This document shows positions 11,269 to 20,543 of a stretch of DNA of 28,022 nucleotides, one piece after another (position 1 is the stretch's first letter; each line of letters opens with the position of its first letter). Both the position numbers and the translations under genes were made by a program. Where the stretch lies: positions 1 to 28,022 of IMG/VR virus record IMGVR_UViG_3300028843_000269. One strand, 5' to 3'. The stretch is from a virus. The notes below the pieces were generated by a model that saw only the letters and a program-made list of their open reading frames with translations, was not told the DNA's origin and made no database searches.

Positions 11269-13692
11269 TCACATTAATCCAATGTTTGGAATCCCTAACC
11301 ATTTCTTTTTTGCGTGAACTTGGGTCAGCACAGTATCGTCGTCCCTAATCGTAACTGCCGAAAAACCACCTGACGCATTAACTAAAAATAGTTCTTGATC
11401 AGGGGCAAGCTCCTCTCCAAACGAGTCAAACTGTGCGTTCTGCAAAAAAAACACACAGTTTGCCTGTTTGCCTACAGCCATTACCGCAAAATAACGAAGC
11501 GGGACAGGCAATCTATAATAAGGATCTAGCTGTGTGTATGGGTCTCTTGTGCCTTCTGGGCTTTTTTGGCGTACCTCGTAGTCACCGTTTAGACCGTCTC
11601 TAAAGCCTAGCCGGAATAATAATAAACCCGCCGTTTCGGGGTAGTCGAATAGAACTAGCTTTCGAGCCCTTAATGCAGGGGTAGACTGAGTAAACCATTT
11701 AAAAGTATCTAGTGATCTTAACTGATTTTTTCTACCGTTTTGAGTAATATTAATTGATCCTGATACCGTACACGAAAGCGTCGTGTATTCTTCGCCTCTA
11801 GGGATCTGTATCGGATGATAATCTACAAACTTATGGCGTACATATATAGCAGTGTTGTACCTCATATCCATTGCTAATACCATAATTATTTCAGTTGTGT
11901 CTAGCTCATGCCTAGTACCCCCATCCCCGTATGTAGCAGGTTGACCAGTGTCTGTTCTGGTTATTATTTCTTCCCATGGGAAACTATACGTATATTTGAG
12001 GCTTGCCATTAGATTAGCTATACCTCCAGGATAATTTGCGCGTGTATCTGTGCCCGAAACAGACCATACGAACTCCACTTTTTCATTTTGTTTGTAATCT
12101 ACTGCTATTATTTTTTCCTGTGGTCGGTTAGGGGGAAATATATACCCAATATTAGTCAAATATAAATTGCCGTAGGACAGGTACAAAAATTGCAACGTAT
12201 CCTCAATTAGCGAAACTGAGCTAGACGAAATGGAAAATTCTATGACGTGTTCGTTTGCGTTCCTAGAGAATATAGCGTCTATAGTGGAAACTCCGTCAGC
12301 ACTGGACTGTACCTGCTCAGTCAGTACACCAACAAATGGCTCATAGTATTTAACATAAATTGTTCTTGCGTTTTGGCCGTCTTGACTAATTAAAATACCT
12401 TGCGTTAGCTGATTAACACCTATTAAAACAAGACCTGAAAAAATAACAGTCCCGTCGGGGGACGTTATTTCACAGAGTATGTCAAATCCAGGAGATAAAG
12501 GTGTGTACAACTGGAATTTTATATTTCTTTCGTCGGAAAAAGAGTCTCGACCCTTGTAAAAAACAACTAAATCCTCCCCCCGAAATCCAGCACCAACTGT
12601 CAACCATCCTTGTTTTTCAGGCTTTATTATCTTGCCTTTTTCGAATATTGGTGATACTTTAAAAAACTTGTCTGAATAACGAGATACTGGACCGTTCCAT
12701 GTAATCAGCCGGTTCCCATCTGTCCAATCCACATTACCCCACTGATACTCTCTTTCGTGTTCAAAATAAGTATCTTCCCTAAACCCATTCTCATCCGCTC
12801 GAATCGGAAGGCTCACCCCTTGAATCCAGTTTTCAATCATGAACGCTTCGACTGTGCAGAAAGCGGGGTTGCTTACAAATCCAATAACTACAGGAGTTCC
12901 ATCCTGAAATTGGACAATAACATTGTCTCCATCCTCGAAGGCTTCTGCGTCACAATCCATGTAATCAATCTCGACACCGGAATATCCTAGCCCCTTGTTA
13001 ATATTAATGTTTTGCTGGGAACTGTGAGCCGCGTTTAAAACGACTGTACACGTATTCTTTTCCTTGTCTAAATTTGATAGGACAGCGACCCTGTACGCCG
13101 GCCTATCACGTTGTACAGCCGCCAAAACTGCTAAATTATAGGCCGTAGTCATAGGCCCACTGGCGATGGTTGGCTGTAGTTTAGTGGACTGTGCTAGCCC
13201 TCCTGGCTGTATCAATATGGTTTTATTATCTCTATTAACCTCAAGGGTTCCGTGCAGCCCTCCCTCTAGCTCGTCACTTAAATCTGCACACCAAATGTTA
13301 CGAATATCAGCACTAACTCCATCGGAAAAAGATTCTAAACTTTTATTTTTGCTTTGAATTAAAATATCAGTTAGGGCTATTTGTTCCTTTAATAATCCTG
13401 CTTTGTTCGATAGCTCCGCTAGTTCGTTTGTTAGTTTATTAATAAACGCACGCTCAATATCTGTGATTGGTTCGCTAGACGTATCAATAGCAGTGTTTAT
13501 AGCTAGTACTAGAACCTTTATTTCGTTTGTAATTAAAAATAAGTCAGCGGATAAGTCGTCCACTCTACCTTCGGCCTCTGATACTGCTTTTTCAGTGATT
13601 TCTTTAAGTACATCAATATTGCCCTCATCTTTAATAATCTCTGCGGTGTAGTATCCGTCACCTAAATTTGCAATAACGTTACACTGTCCCAT
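11269..13692 (-). CDS. Large tail-tip or host-contact structural protein
   Basis: The product is 807 residues, the last late gene before attP, where lambda-like phages keep their receptor-contact proteins. Residues 1-20 repeat the style of a short virion anchor (MGQCNVIANLGDGYYTAEII). Residues 25-125 form a long alpha-helical coiled coil (EKAVSEAEGRVDDLS, INKLTNELAELSNKAGLLKEQ). Residues about 195-285 look like an OB-type beta domain as in tail hub proteins (VLNAAHSSQQ to DGTPVVIGFVSNP). The rest is beta-rich with no recognised enzyme motif. The start forms TAATG with the stop of the preceding gene. It is not homologous to lambda gpJ as far as I can see. Confidence 0.65.
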   Translation of the reverse strand: MGQCNVIANLGDGYYTAEIIKDEGNIDVLKEITEKAVSEAEGRVDDLSADLFLITNEIKVLVLAINTAIDTSSEPITDIERAFINKLTNELAELSNKAGLLKEQIALTDILIQSKNKSLESFSDGVSADIRNIWCADLSDELEGGLHGTLEVNRDNKTILIQPGGLAQSTKLQPTIASGPMTTAYNLAVLAAVQRDRPAYRVAVLSNLDKEKNTCTVVLNAAHSSQQNININKGLGYSGVEIDYMDCDAEAFEDGDNVIVQFQDGTPVVIGFVSNPAFCTVEAFMIENWIQGVSLPIRADENGFREDTYFEHEREYQWGNVDWTDGNRLITWNGPVSRYSDKFFKVSPIFEKGKIIKPEKQGWLTVGAGFRGEDLVVFYKGRDSFSDERNIKFQLYTPLSPGFDILCEITSPDGTVIFSGLVLIGVNQLTQGILISQDGQNARTIYVKYYEPFVGVLTEQVQSSADGVSTIDAIFSRNANEHVIEFSISSSSVSLIEDTLQFLYLSYGNLYLTNIGYIFPPNRPQEKIIAVDYKQNEKVEFVWSVSGTDTRANYPGGIANLMASLKYTYSFPWEEIITRTDTGQPATYGDGGTRHELDTTEIIMVLAMDMRYNTAIYVRHKFVDYHPIQIPRGEEYTTLSCTVSGSINITQNGRKNQLRSLDTFKWFTQSTPALRARKLVLFDYPETAGLLLFRLGFRDGLNGDYEVRQKSPEGTRDPYTQLDPYYRLPVPLRYFAVMAVGKQANCVFFLQNAQFDSFGEELAPDQELFLVNASGGFSAVTIRDDDTVLTQVHAKKKWLGIPNIGLM

Positions 13693-14720
13693 TATACTTC
13701 CCGCAACTGCATTACTTTTTGGGTTACACTTATATTCCTTGTCAAAACACCAACAACTACTTTAGATGAATCCGGCAGAATTACTGTATCTCCTTGAAGC
13801 AGTTGCATGTTGTTTCTAGCTCTAATGAGTGTCTGCCCTTGAGCCGTTGTTGAACTGTACTGTAGTTTTTCTATACCCATGGTCTTAGCAATAGATTCAG
13901 GCCTGTCAGTGCTGCCAGTAATTGATACGGAGTAGTTAAGGCCGCCTTGACTCGGAGTTACTGTTGTAATTTCAATCCAATCTGTTGATGTTTCTAAAAA
14001 ACTTTCGTCAACGTATTCTTCTACTGAGATTATTTTAAACTTAGTTTTACTGACAATTTCCTGTAACCATTTTTTTCCATTAGGTATGCTAATTCGATAG
14101 CTATTTATCTGTGAATTAAGGGTTTCAGAAAAGTTTGCCATCGGGATAGTTACTTCTGTAACATCATCCGAAACAACTAATTTCCATATCGCACGTGAGA
14201 TATTTTTTGAACTAACAAATATCTCTGTGTTGGCAATAATTACAGGCAACGGCTCAGTAATAAATACTGTAGCGGTGGTTGTAGCCACTGCTGTATTTGT
14301 ACTGTACAAAAATGACAAGTGTAAAGGCTTACTAGTTTTCGGGCGGGATAAGTGCCCCTTAAACAAAAAAACAGAAGGAATAGGCTCCCGACGCCTACTA
14401 GATAATCCGTAAGTCACTATAAAACTAGTATGCTGAGGCTTAAAAGAGCTAGAGCGTGGTTTACTAAAAAACACTTGAAAAATACCAGCAAGAGGCTTAA
14501 GTGTTTTTTGTTTCGGAACGTTTGAAACGTAAATGAAACGAGTATGGATCGGCTCGTTTACTGGGAGTAAAGGCGCCCAAAAAGATACGCTAAAATCAGT
14601 GTGGATTGGACTATTATCACCACTTATTGTACCCAAAAAATCAGCAATAAAAGGGCTAGTTTGCTCCTCAAGTGCAATAAAATTTGCAACAAATGGACTA
14701 ATGGGTGGTGTATAGCTCAT
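13692..14720 (-). CDS. Tail-tip protein with N-terminal 19-residue repeats
   Basis: The product is 342 residues. Residues 8-137 hold eight copies of a short motif, (S/E/K)-P-x-x-x-x-F, with its Pro at about 9, 23, 38, 57, 76, 95, 113 and 132. From the third copy on the spacing is 19 residues (once 18). Each copy reads like a single beta strand plus loop (SPIHTDFSVSF, EPIHTRFIYVS, KPLHLSFLYST), so a repeated beta structure or a fibrous strand is likely. Residues 150-342 form a separate domain (VSDDVTEVTIPMANFSETLN) with a beta-rich end. The stop shares bases with the next ATG. No named family is recognised; a tail-tip role comes from position. Confidence 0.6.
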   Translation of the reverse strand: MSYTPPISPFVANFIALEEQTSPFIADFLGTISGDNSPIHTDFSVSFWAPLLPVNEPIHTRFIYVSNVPKQKTLKPLAGIFQVFFSKPRSSSFKPQHTSFIVTYGLSSRRREPIPSVFLFKGHLSRPKTSKPLHLSFLYSTNTAVATTTATVFITEPLPVIIANTEIFVSSKNISRAIWKLVVSDDVTEVTIPMANFSETLNSQINSYRISIPNGKKWLQEIVSKTKFKIISVEEYVDESFLETSTDWIEITTVTPSQGGLNYSVSITGSTDRPESIAKTMGIEKLQYSSTTAQGQTLIRARNNMQLLQGDTVILPDSSKVVVGVLTRNISVTQKVMQLREV

Positions 14721-14724
14721 GCTT

Positions 14725-15168
14725 TTATACCGCTGTCAAATTCTCATACGTCAAGGCGTTGTAACCGTCAGCATATAGCGTAACTCTATATCCCCCCATC
14801 CCTACAACAAGTTCGTCAAATTTAACAATGCCATTTTGGTCGCTTAATTTTGTTTGTAATCTGTTTTTTGAATTCTTGTGGTGCAGCACACAAACTACAT
14901 CCTCTAAAATAAGACTTGCTGCTTTACACTGTATTTCAATCGATCCAGATCTAACTATGTCAGGGGCTTCATCAAGGTTGCCCAAATAACCGCCAATAAA
15001 CATTGTGGAAGGATTTTCAGCTAACTGAATGCTGAACGCGGGTTTTTCATTCGTCGACATCGCCGTAAAATAAGCCAACTTAATTTGTGAGAACGTAGGC
15101 AAAGCGTTTGTGTTTACGGAGCTGATACCTCCCTGTTTTTCCATTGCCAAAACACCCAAAAATGCCAT
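14725..15168 (-). CDS. Small tail-tip protein with Ig/regulatory-like C-terminal domain
   Basis: The product is 147 residues. The C-terminal 75 residues have the layout of a carboxypeptidase-regulatory or Ig-like beta sandwich: VVCVLHHKNSKNRLQTKLSD, then NGIVKFDELVVGMGGYRVTLYADGY. Such domains are common on phage virions, where they decorate the surface or bind carbohydrate. The N-terminus (MAFLGVLAMEKQG) is short and hydrophobic. The ATG at 15168 directly abuts the end of the upstream gene. Function is inferred from domain type and position. Confidence 0.6.
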   Translation of the reverse strand: MAFLGVLAMEKQGGISSVNTNALPTFSQIKLAYFTAMSTNEKPAFSIQLAENPSTMFIGGYLGNLDEAPDIVRSGSIEIQCKAASLILEDVVCVLHHKNSKNRLQTKLSDQNGIVKFDELVVGMGGYRVTLYADGYNALTYENLTAV

Positions 15169-16274
15169 CAGAATGTATCCGATATTTCAATCAAAAATTG
15201 AGCTGTACTATTCATTTCTAGTATCTGAAATGTTTTTCCAGCAAAAATGCCAGATCCCTCAATAATATCTAAATGACTGAAAGGTTCTAGATGCAATGGA
15301 TCCAAAAACCCTTTTAATTTGCCACGCTGAACATTTAAGGAATTTACATTTATATCTGCAACAATCAACGCATTTCTTGTTGGATCGGGATAAGCAAGTT
15401 TACCTGTTCCTGTATACGAGCCACCGTATCCCGGATGCGTCATTACATTTATTTTCTCCGCACCTCCGATACCCGAATAATTTCTGGCCACATACATGGA
15501 GGTACTAACCGAACCAGCATTATTACTTACTCGAGCAAACTGAGCGCTGTTGCTGGGCGTGGTAGATAATCCCGCTATTAACACGGTATTATACGATTCT
15601 GAAACTAATTCAGGATCGAAATCACCGAAAAACATACCCTGACATGTTGTTGTAGCTCCGTTACTATTAATATGATAGAAAAATTGACTTTCGGTAGCTA
15701 CAATTATCCAGTCTCTTTCCGTGGTATTGCTGCTTTTCATAACGTAAAGTCCGTTAGAATTTTGTGCCTGCGTGGGAAATGGTCCCGCACCTGACCCAGC
15801 ATCTCCCATCGTTTCGTATCCGCGAACCTTCGCATACGAATTCGAAGAGGAGTCATCAAGCTGAAAACTTAATCCATTGCTTCCCGCCCCTTGTTTAAAG
15901 CTACGAATATTTCCACTTGCGTATGGTTGTGTCCATCCCGCCCCATTGAGCCTCCCCGTAATTGTACCTGTCGCAGGTGTTGCTGGAGCAGTGTTTATTT
16001 CATAGGTTAACTCGGTTGAGCTTATCACTTTTACACTGTGATCCCCGTTGTACTCGGGTTCGACTGCACCTGCAATATTGTATTTTGCGAGATGGGATAA
16101 ACCATGAGCTAACGGTGTAGTAACAGTTACCGTGGTGCCTACTCTAGTTAGTGTAACTGTCTGATCCCCATACCCATCCTGTAGACAGGCCTTATACACA
16201 TCTGCCAATTGTCCAGATGTTTTTGCAATAGGCAATGCACCAAAATCTGTACTTCTGTAAATTCTAACGGTCAT
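15168..16274 (-). CDS. Putative virion structural protein of the tail tip
   Basis: The product is 368 residues, beta-rich, with Gly-, Ser- and Thr-rich loops. Residues 1-40 (TVRIYRSTDFGALPIAKTSGQL) and 40-110 form an N-terminal beta domain with a repeated-strand look (TVTLTRVGTTVTVTTPLAHG). The remainder contains many YxGxG-type loops (HPGYGGSYTGTGKLAYPDPT). I recall similar proteins as unnamed structural proteins in tail regions of other siphoviruses. There is no catalytic motif, signal peptide or collagen repeat. It is followed at once by the gene ending at 14725. Confidence 0.55.
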   Translation of the reverse strand: MTVRIYRSTDFGALPIAKTSGQLADVYKACLQDGYGDQTVTLTRVGTTVTVTTPLAHGLSHLAKYNIAGAVEPEYNGDHSVKVISSTELTYEINTAPATPATGTITGRLNGAGWTQPYASGNIRSFKQGAGSNGLSFQLDDSSSNSYAKVRGYETMGDAGSGAGPFPTQAQNSNGLYVMKSSNTTERDWIIVATESQFFYHINSNGATTTCQGMFFGDFDPELVSESYNTVLIAGLSTTPSNSAQFARVSNNAGSVSTSMYVARNYSGIGGAEKINVMTHPGYGGSYTGTGKLAYPDPTRNALIVADINVNSLNVQRGKLKGFLDPLHLEPFSHLDIIEGSGIFAGKTFQILEMNSTAQFLIEISDTF

Positions 16275-16276
16275 TT

Positions 16277-16750
16277 TTATGCTGCCTCTTTAATTGACAT
16301 CCACCCATTGGAGGGCATTGTGTAAATAAACTCATCGGCTACTACATCAATTTGAGCAGAGCTTGAGCTGTCGTCTAAATCAAAATACCAAATTAGCTTG
16401 TCATTAGACCCGTCAAAAACGCCTGCTACAGCGGGCTGGACAAGAACAATGTATTTTCCGGTCAACGTGACTGCTGACCCGAAATCGATATTGTTGCTTT
16501 TGAACAATGTTTCCGCAGGTGTTGTTGCAGAGTCTAGCGATCGTCCTGTTAAATTTACGGGAGCCCCGTCCCCGACAGTAATGACGCCGGCCAAATCGAA
16601 TGAGGTGGTATGCCCAGGATTAGGGGAGTATGTGTTATCGCACACAACTACCATAAATGCACCTACAACAGAGTCATTCCACTGTTTTGTTGGGTCCCCT
16701 AAAAGAACACCCAGCATCTGGTTGTATGCTGTTACTTTACTAATTGCCAT
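16277..16750 (-). CDS. Putative tail-tip structural protein
   Basis: The product is 157 residues: MAISKVTAYNQMLGVLLGDP, then a beta-rich body with DLAGVITVGDGAPVNLTGRS and GKYIVLVQPAV. The length and beta content suit a trimeric or ring-forming virion protein. The start overlaps the stop of the upstream gene by 11 bases and the next gene starts two bases after its stop, so the late operon is continuous here. No family is recognised. Confidence 0.55.
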   Translation of the reverse strand: MAISKVTAYNQMLGVLLGDPTKQWNDSVVGAFMVVVCDNTYSPNPGHTTSFDLAGVITVGDGAPVNLTGRSLDSATTPAETLFKSNNIDFGSAVTLTGKYIVLVQPAVAGVFDGSNDKLIWYFDLDDSSSSAQIDVVADEFIYTMPSNGWMSIKEAA

Positions 16751-17570
16751 TGTAATTTACTCGGTATGTGAAATCTCTAATTGATAAATCAGGTGAACCC
16801 TGAATCAGTGTTGTACTAAAAACCCTCAAACTGCTATCTAAATCTTTACCCACGTCACCATCTATCCTAATCATTTGCTCGGAGTACACGCTGGTGTCGT
16901 CTCCTGGTTCTGAGATTCTAAACCAGGATGCAACTCCTGTTTTTATAATTTCCCCAGACCAATCCTGAGAGGCTTTTTTAACAACCTCCCCCCCGTCAAT
17001 AGCCAAAAACTCTAAGGGCCCCGTTATGACACACAGAACATCTACGGCCAATATCGCAGCATGAGCACTAGACGGCTGTGTTCCCTGCAATATTTCAAGT
17101 TTGGTGTTAGCTAACAGAGAGGCTAAATCTGATGTAACATCAAACAATTCTACCGAGTCAAAAAACATGGTTTGGCTAATACCCCCCCCAAAACCTACAT
17201 GCAACACGGCTGACTCTTGCAACACCTTAACTGTTAAATAAACACTGCTATACTCTGTCAATGCTGTAAATGCAATAGACTCTTGCTGTCCGTCCGGAAA
17301 CACTAAACGCAGTAGTCCGTCCTGTGCAGTGCCTTTTTTTACACCAATTTTAAATGTATACGTCCTACCTTTTTTAAAATAAAATTCTTGAACAATAAAC
17401 CCTTCGCCCGCCGCCGACAATGTTAACTGCTTATTCCCAACTAGCTGTTCTGTAACATTATTAAGCACCCACTGCGCTGTGGGGTCAGTTGTAAAATCTG
17501 GATTAATTGCCTCGTTTACAAAAAATCCATTTTGTTGGTTGGCTAGTTTTTTAGATCGTCTAATCGGCAT
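16740..17570 (-). CDS. Putative tail-tip protein with carbohydrate-binding-like N-terminus
   Basis: The product is 276 residues. Residues 20-150 resemble a jelly-roll, carbohydrate-binding-module-like fold (QWVLNNVTEQLVGNKQLTLS, YFKKGRTYTFKIGVKKGTAQ, ending FFDSVELFDVT), which could contact host polysaccharide. Residues 165-276 are a second domain (AILAVDVLCVITGPLEFLAI, then ASWFRI). Its start overlaps the preceding gene by 11 bases. The fold idea comes from strand pattern only; a tail-tip position supports host contact. Confidence 0.55.
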   Translation of the reverse strand: MPIRRSKKLANQQNGFFVNEAINPDFTTDPTAQWVLNNVTEQLVGNKQLTLSAAGEGFIVQEFYFKKGRTYTFKIGVKKGTAQDGLLRLVFPDGQQESIAFTALTEYSSVYLTVKVLQESAVLHVGFGGGISQTMFFDSVELFDVTSDLASLLANTKLEILQGTQPSSAHAAILAVDVLCVITGPLEFLAIDGGEVVKKASQDWSGEIIKTGVASWFRISEPGDDTSVYSEQMIRIDGDVGKDLDSSLRVFSTTLIQGSPDLSIRDFTYRVNYNGN

Positions 17571-17910
17571 GTTTTTTCTCTACCTGAACAGTGAATTTAA
17601 TCGGCATGTTATCTGTATTTAGATCAGAAATAACACCAGAAAAAAAACCCTGCTTTGTTGCAAAATGTAAGATGGGGTATGTCTGCATCATGCGCTTTAG
17701 ATTAGTTATACCTGTAATGCTGATTGTATCTACAGCAATAGAAAAAATAGTATCCGAATCAGAAAATCCACTATCAATAATTTCTGTCCCGCCGTCTAGT
17801 GTCTTAACTGAGGATACTCTACGTGACAAATTTTCAAAAGAGCTTTCTGGTCGCAAACGCAACATCAAAAAGCCGTCTAAATCAAATGTCGGTGTTGTAA
17901 TTCCGATCAT
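17560..17910 (-). CDS. Minor tail protein at the tape-measure-distal end
   Basis: The product is 116 residues. Its start overlaps the tape-measure stop (ATGA). It occupies the place of lambda gene M, whose product joins the tape-measure end to the tail tip. The sequence is beta-rich (DLDGFLMLRLRPESSFENLS, LHFATKQGFFSGVISDLNTD) without a detectable match to gpM. I call it a distal-tail or minor tail protein by position and size. The non-lambda tail-tip cassette begins with this gene. Confidence 0.55.
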   Translation of the reverse strand: MIGITTPTFDLDGFLMLRLRPESSFENLSRRVSSVKTLDGGTEIIDSGFSDSDTIFSIAVDTISITGITNLKRMMQTYPILHFATKQGFFSGVISDLNTDNMPIKFTVQVEKKHAD

Positions 17911-20543
17911 ACTAAAACGTCCAATCCTTCCGCATTTGCTTCAACTTGAATAAATCCAAATAGTGCGGACAATAACATTTTCATTTCAGTTTCTGCATTT
18001 TGTACATCGATAGTAATTTTAGCCTCACCTTTTGCTAACGCCTGTGCTCTTATTCTAAGAAGATCAATCTGGGCACTGTTTAATGCTAGCTGTGACTCGT
18101 TTAACGCCTGTGCGCGCCTGGATGCTTCAATCGCCGCTTGCCTTGTTTCAAATCCAAACTTATCCCAATCGGGTGCATCCGTGCTAAATAAATCCGATAT
18201 CAGATCATTGGTTGATGCGACACTGACACCAATGGCATCATAAGCTGCAACAACCTCTTGCGCCTCGGATTGTATTTGCGCGACTTGAATATCGGCACTA
18301 AATTCCATGGCTGAAATTCGCTCATTACTCGCGAGTTTCGCCAGCACTTCTTCCATTTTATTAGTTTGAACAATGGCTATTCTTTGTGTTTCCGTTAGCT
18401 CAATCGTAGCATCAGATACTTGACCAATCGGCCCAACGGAATCTGCAGCAGAGTTACCATAAGAATCCAATGCATCCGATCCATTATACAATTCAGTACT
18501 AATATCATGGACAGCATCACCTGTTCCGTAGAGCGTGCTGAGCATGGATTCTATTGTTGCATCAGTACGGCCTGATAACGTACCGTACAATTCCATATTT
18601 TCACCCGCCTGCTGAACAGCCGTTAATTGCTGCTGGAACGCACGAGTCACCGGTGGCATGACCTCTAATAATTTTTCTGTTGTTTTTGCTACTTCGACTA
18701 ATGCTGGCGCTGTGGTTTGATTGTCTCCCTCATGCAACAAATCATAAATCCATGTACCTAACGTGTCTCCACTATCCCCAATTTGATTATCGATGGCCTC
18801 AGCAATGCCTAGGAATTCGCCTAAAGCATAACCACCCGCACCTGCCGCCAGTACTAGCCCTGTAGGCCCAAGAGAAGCCGATAGTGCCGCAGCACTTGTT
18901 GATAATGCTGGCAATGCACCAGACAACGTAGCGACTGAACCGGAAAGCCCTGAAAGCACGCTGCTGGTTGCAATGGCACTTAAAGATAACCCAATTAATT
19001 TAAGCGCGTCTGCCCCAGTTGTGACTGCACCACTAAACGTTTCAAAAACTTGTGCATATCCTAAAATATTGCCGCTTAATTTTTGAGTCTCACTATCTAA
19101 ACCATTAAATTCACTGATTAATAACGCCACTGTTTGCAACGCTGGCTGCCACGCTTCAATAATACCAGAAATAACTATATTTAATGATGCGAGGCTATCA
19201 ACAACAAACTGGATGGCCTCTTTTAAATCATCGGCATTGGTAAAATCAAGATCCCCAAAAATACCGCCGATGCTATCGCCAATCTCACCAAACGAATCAA
19301 TAAATTCTGAAAAGTCAACGCCATCAAGCGCTTCTGGCAACACCTCCGCGATAGCTGAAAGGTAATCACTCACAGCCACTTCAAAATCACCCAATGCTTT
19401 GAATACAGGATCAAAATAACCCTGGTCAACCGCAATATTCGTACCTCTGAATACATCCCCCAGACTTTCTACGATATCTTTCCAGCCTGGCAATAATTCA
19501 TCACCAATATTCTGTAATGATATTTTTAAATTGTTTTGCATGTTCTGGGTGACTAAATCCAGATTCTGTTCCATTAGGCTGAAATTATCACTGACGACAG
19601 TGGCTTTATTCGCCATTTCGCCTAGTGATTTCTCAAAGGTCCCCGCCGAATCCGCACCTAAAACTAAAACGGACTTAACTGCTTCAACAGAGGGAAGTAG
19701 TTTACTCATTTCAGTAAATGACCCGCCTGTTTCATTCTGCAGCTGCTTCATGACGGCCTGCAAACCATCTGTTTCAATCGTCATACCGCCTAAAGCACCA
19801 CTTAAGGCATCTGATGGCTTGGCCATGGCTGTCAATATGGCTGTTAATCCGGTCATTGATTCGGCGGTATTAATACCCCCGCCGGTCAGTGCAGCTACCG
19901 CAGCTAACATATCATCAAACGGCACACCCGATGCTGCCGCACTAGCCGCTACACGACCTATGCTGGCCTCTAATTCGGGTAGCGTTGTTTTACCATTTTG
20001 AACCGCCGTAAAAAATGCACCAGTGACATCTGCAGATTTAGATAAATCCAGTCCATAGGCATTTATGATAGTGGTTAGCGCATTGGTGGCAGTACCTAGA
20101 TCCGAATTTGAAACAACCGCCAGCCTTTCGGCTTCAGCCAATGCCGCCACTGAGCCCTCGGCATCCCCCGTTGCCGACACCATATCATAGGTTGATTGAG
20201 TAATGTCTTCAAATGCAAAAACAGAATCAGCACCGTATTCCTGAATGCTGATCTTCATTCGGTCAACTTGTTCAGGCGTTGCATTAAATAGCGTACCGAT
20301 TTCATTAACCGAGGTCTGTAACTTTGCAGATTCGTTGACAGCCACGCCCAGCATAGCAGTCCCAAGAGCTAGAATAGCTAATTCAGTCTGTAGTGCGGTA
20401 TCGGCAACATTGGATAATGGTGATGTGATATCGCTAAAGCTTTTAACCGATTTATTGATATTTTTGCCCAGATCATTCAACACTTTTCCTGTGTTATCCT
20501 GAGCTCCAAATATAATATCAATTGATTTTTTAATATCAGCCAT
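17907..20543 (-). CDS. Tape measure protein
   Basis: The product is 878 residues. It sets tail length and helps DNA pass into the host. The N-terminal 70-330 region matches the TP901-type tape measure core, with typical LFNATPEQVDRMK, YDMVSATGDAEGSVAA and GVPFDDMLAAVAALTGGG motifs. Residues about 520-595 are a long hydrophobic Ala/Gly/Ser-rich stretch (LKLIGLSLSAIATSSVLSGL), a probable membrane-inserting segment. The C-terminus (about 720-860) is helical. At the usual 0.15 nm per residue the tail would be about 130 nm. The ATG overlaps the stop of the GT frame (TAATG). No peptidase or muramidase domain is seen. Confidence 0.92.
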   Translation of the reverse strand: MADIKKSIDIIFGAQDNTGKVLNDLGKNINKSVKSFSDITSPLSNVADTALQTELAILALGTAMLGVAVNESAKLQTSVNEIGTLFNATPEQVDRMKISIQEYGADSVFAFEDITQSTYDMVSATGDAEGSVAALAEAERLAVVSNSDLGTATNALTTIINAYGLDLSKSADVTGAFFTAVQNGKTTLPELEASIGRVAASAAASGVPFDDMLAAVAALTGGGINTAESMTGLTAILTAMAKPSDALSGALGGMTIETDGLQAVMKQLQNETGGSFTEMSKLLPSVEAVKSVLVLGADSAGTFEKSLGEMANKATVVSDNFSLMEQNLDLVTQNMQNNLKISLQNIGDELLPGWKDIVESLGDVFRGTNIAVDQGYFDPVFKALGDFEVAVSDYLSAIAEVLPEALDGVDFSEFIDSFGEIGDSIGGIFGDLDFTNADDLKEAIQFVVDSLASLNIVISGIIEAWQPALQTVALLISEFNGLDSETQKLSGNILGYAQVFETFSGAVTTGADALKLIGLSLSAIATSSVLSGLSGSVATLSGALPALSTSAAALSASLGPTGLVLAAGAGGYALGEFLGIAEAIDNQIGDSGDTLGTWIYDLLHEGDNQTTAPALVEVAKTTEKLLEVMPPVTRAFQQQLTAVQQAGENMELYGTLSGRTDATIESMLSTLYGTGDAVHDISTELYNGSDALDSYGNSAADSVGPIGQVSDATIELTETQRIAIVQTNKMEEVLAKLASNERISAMEFSADIQVAQIQSEAQEVVAAYDAIGVSVASTNDLISDLFSTDAPDWDKFGFETRQAAIEASRRAQALNESQLALNSAQIDLLRIRAQALAKGEAKITIDVQNAETEMKMLLSALFGFIQVEANAEGLDVLV

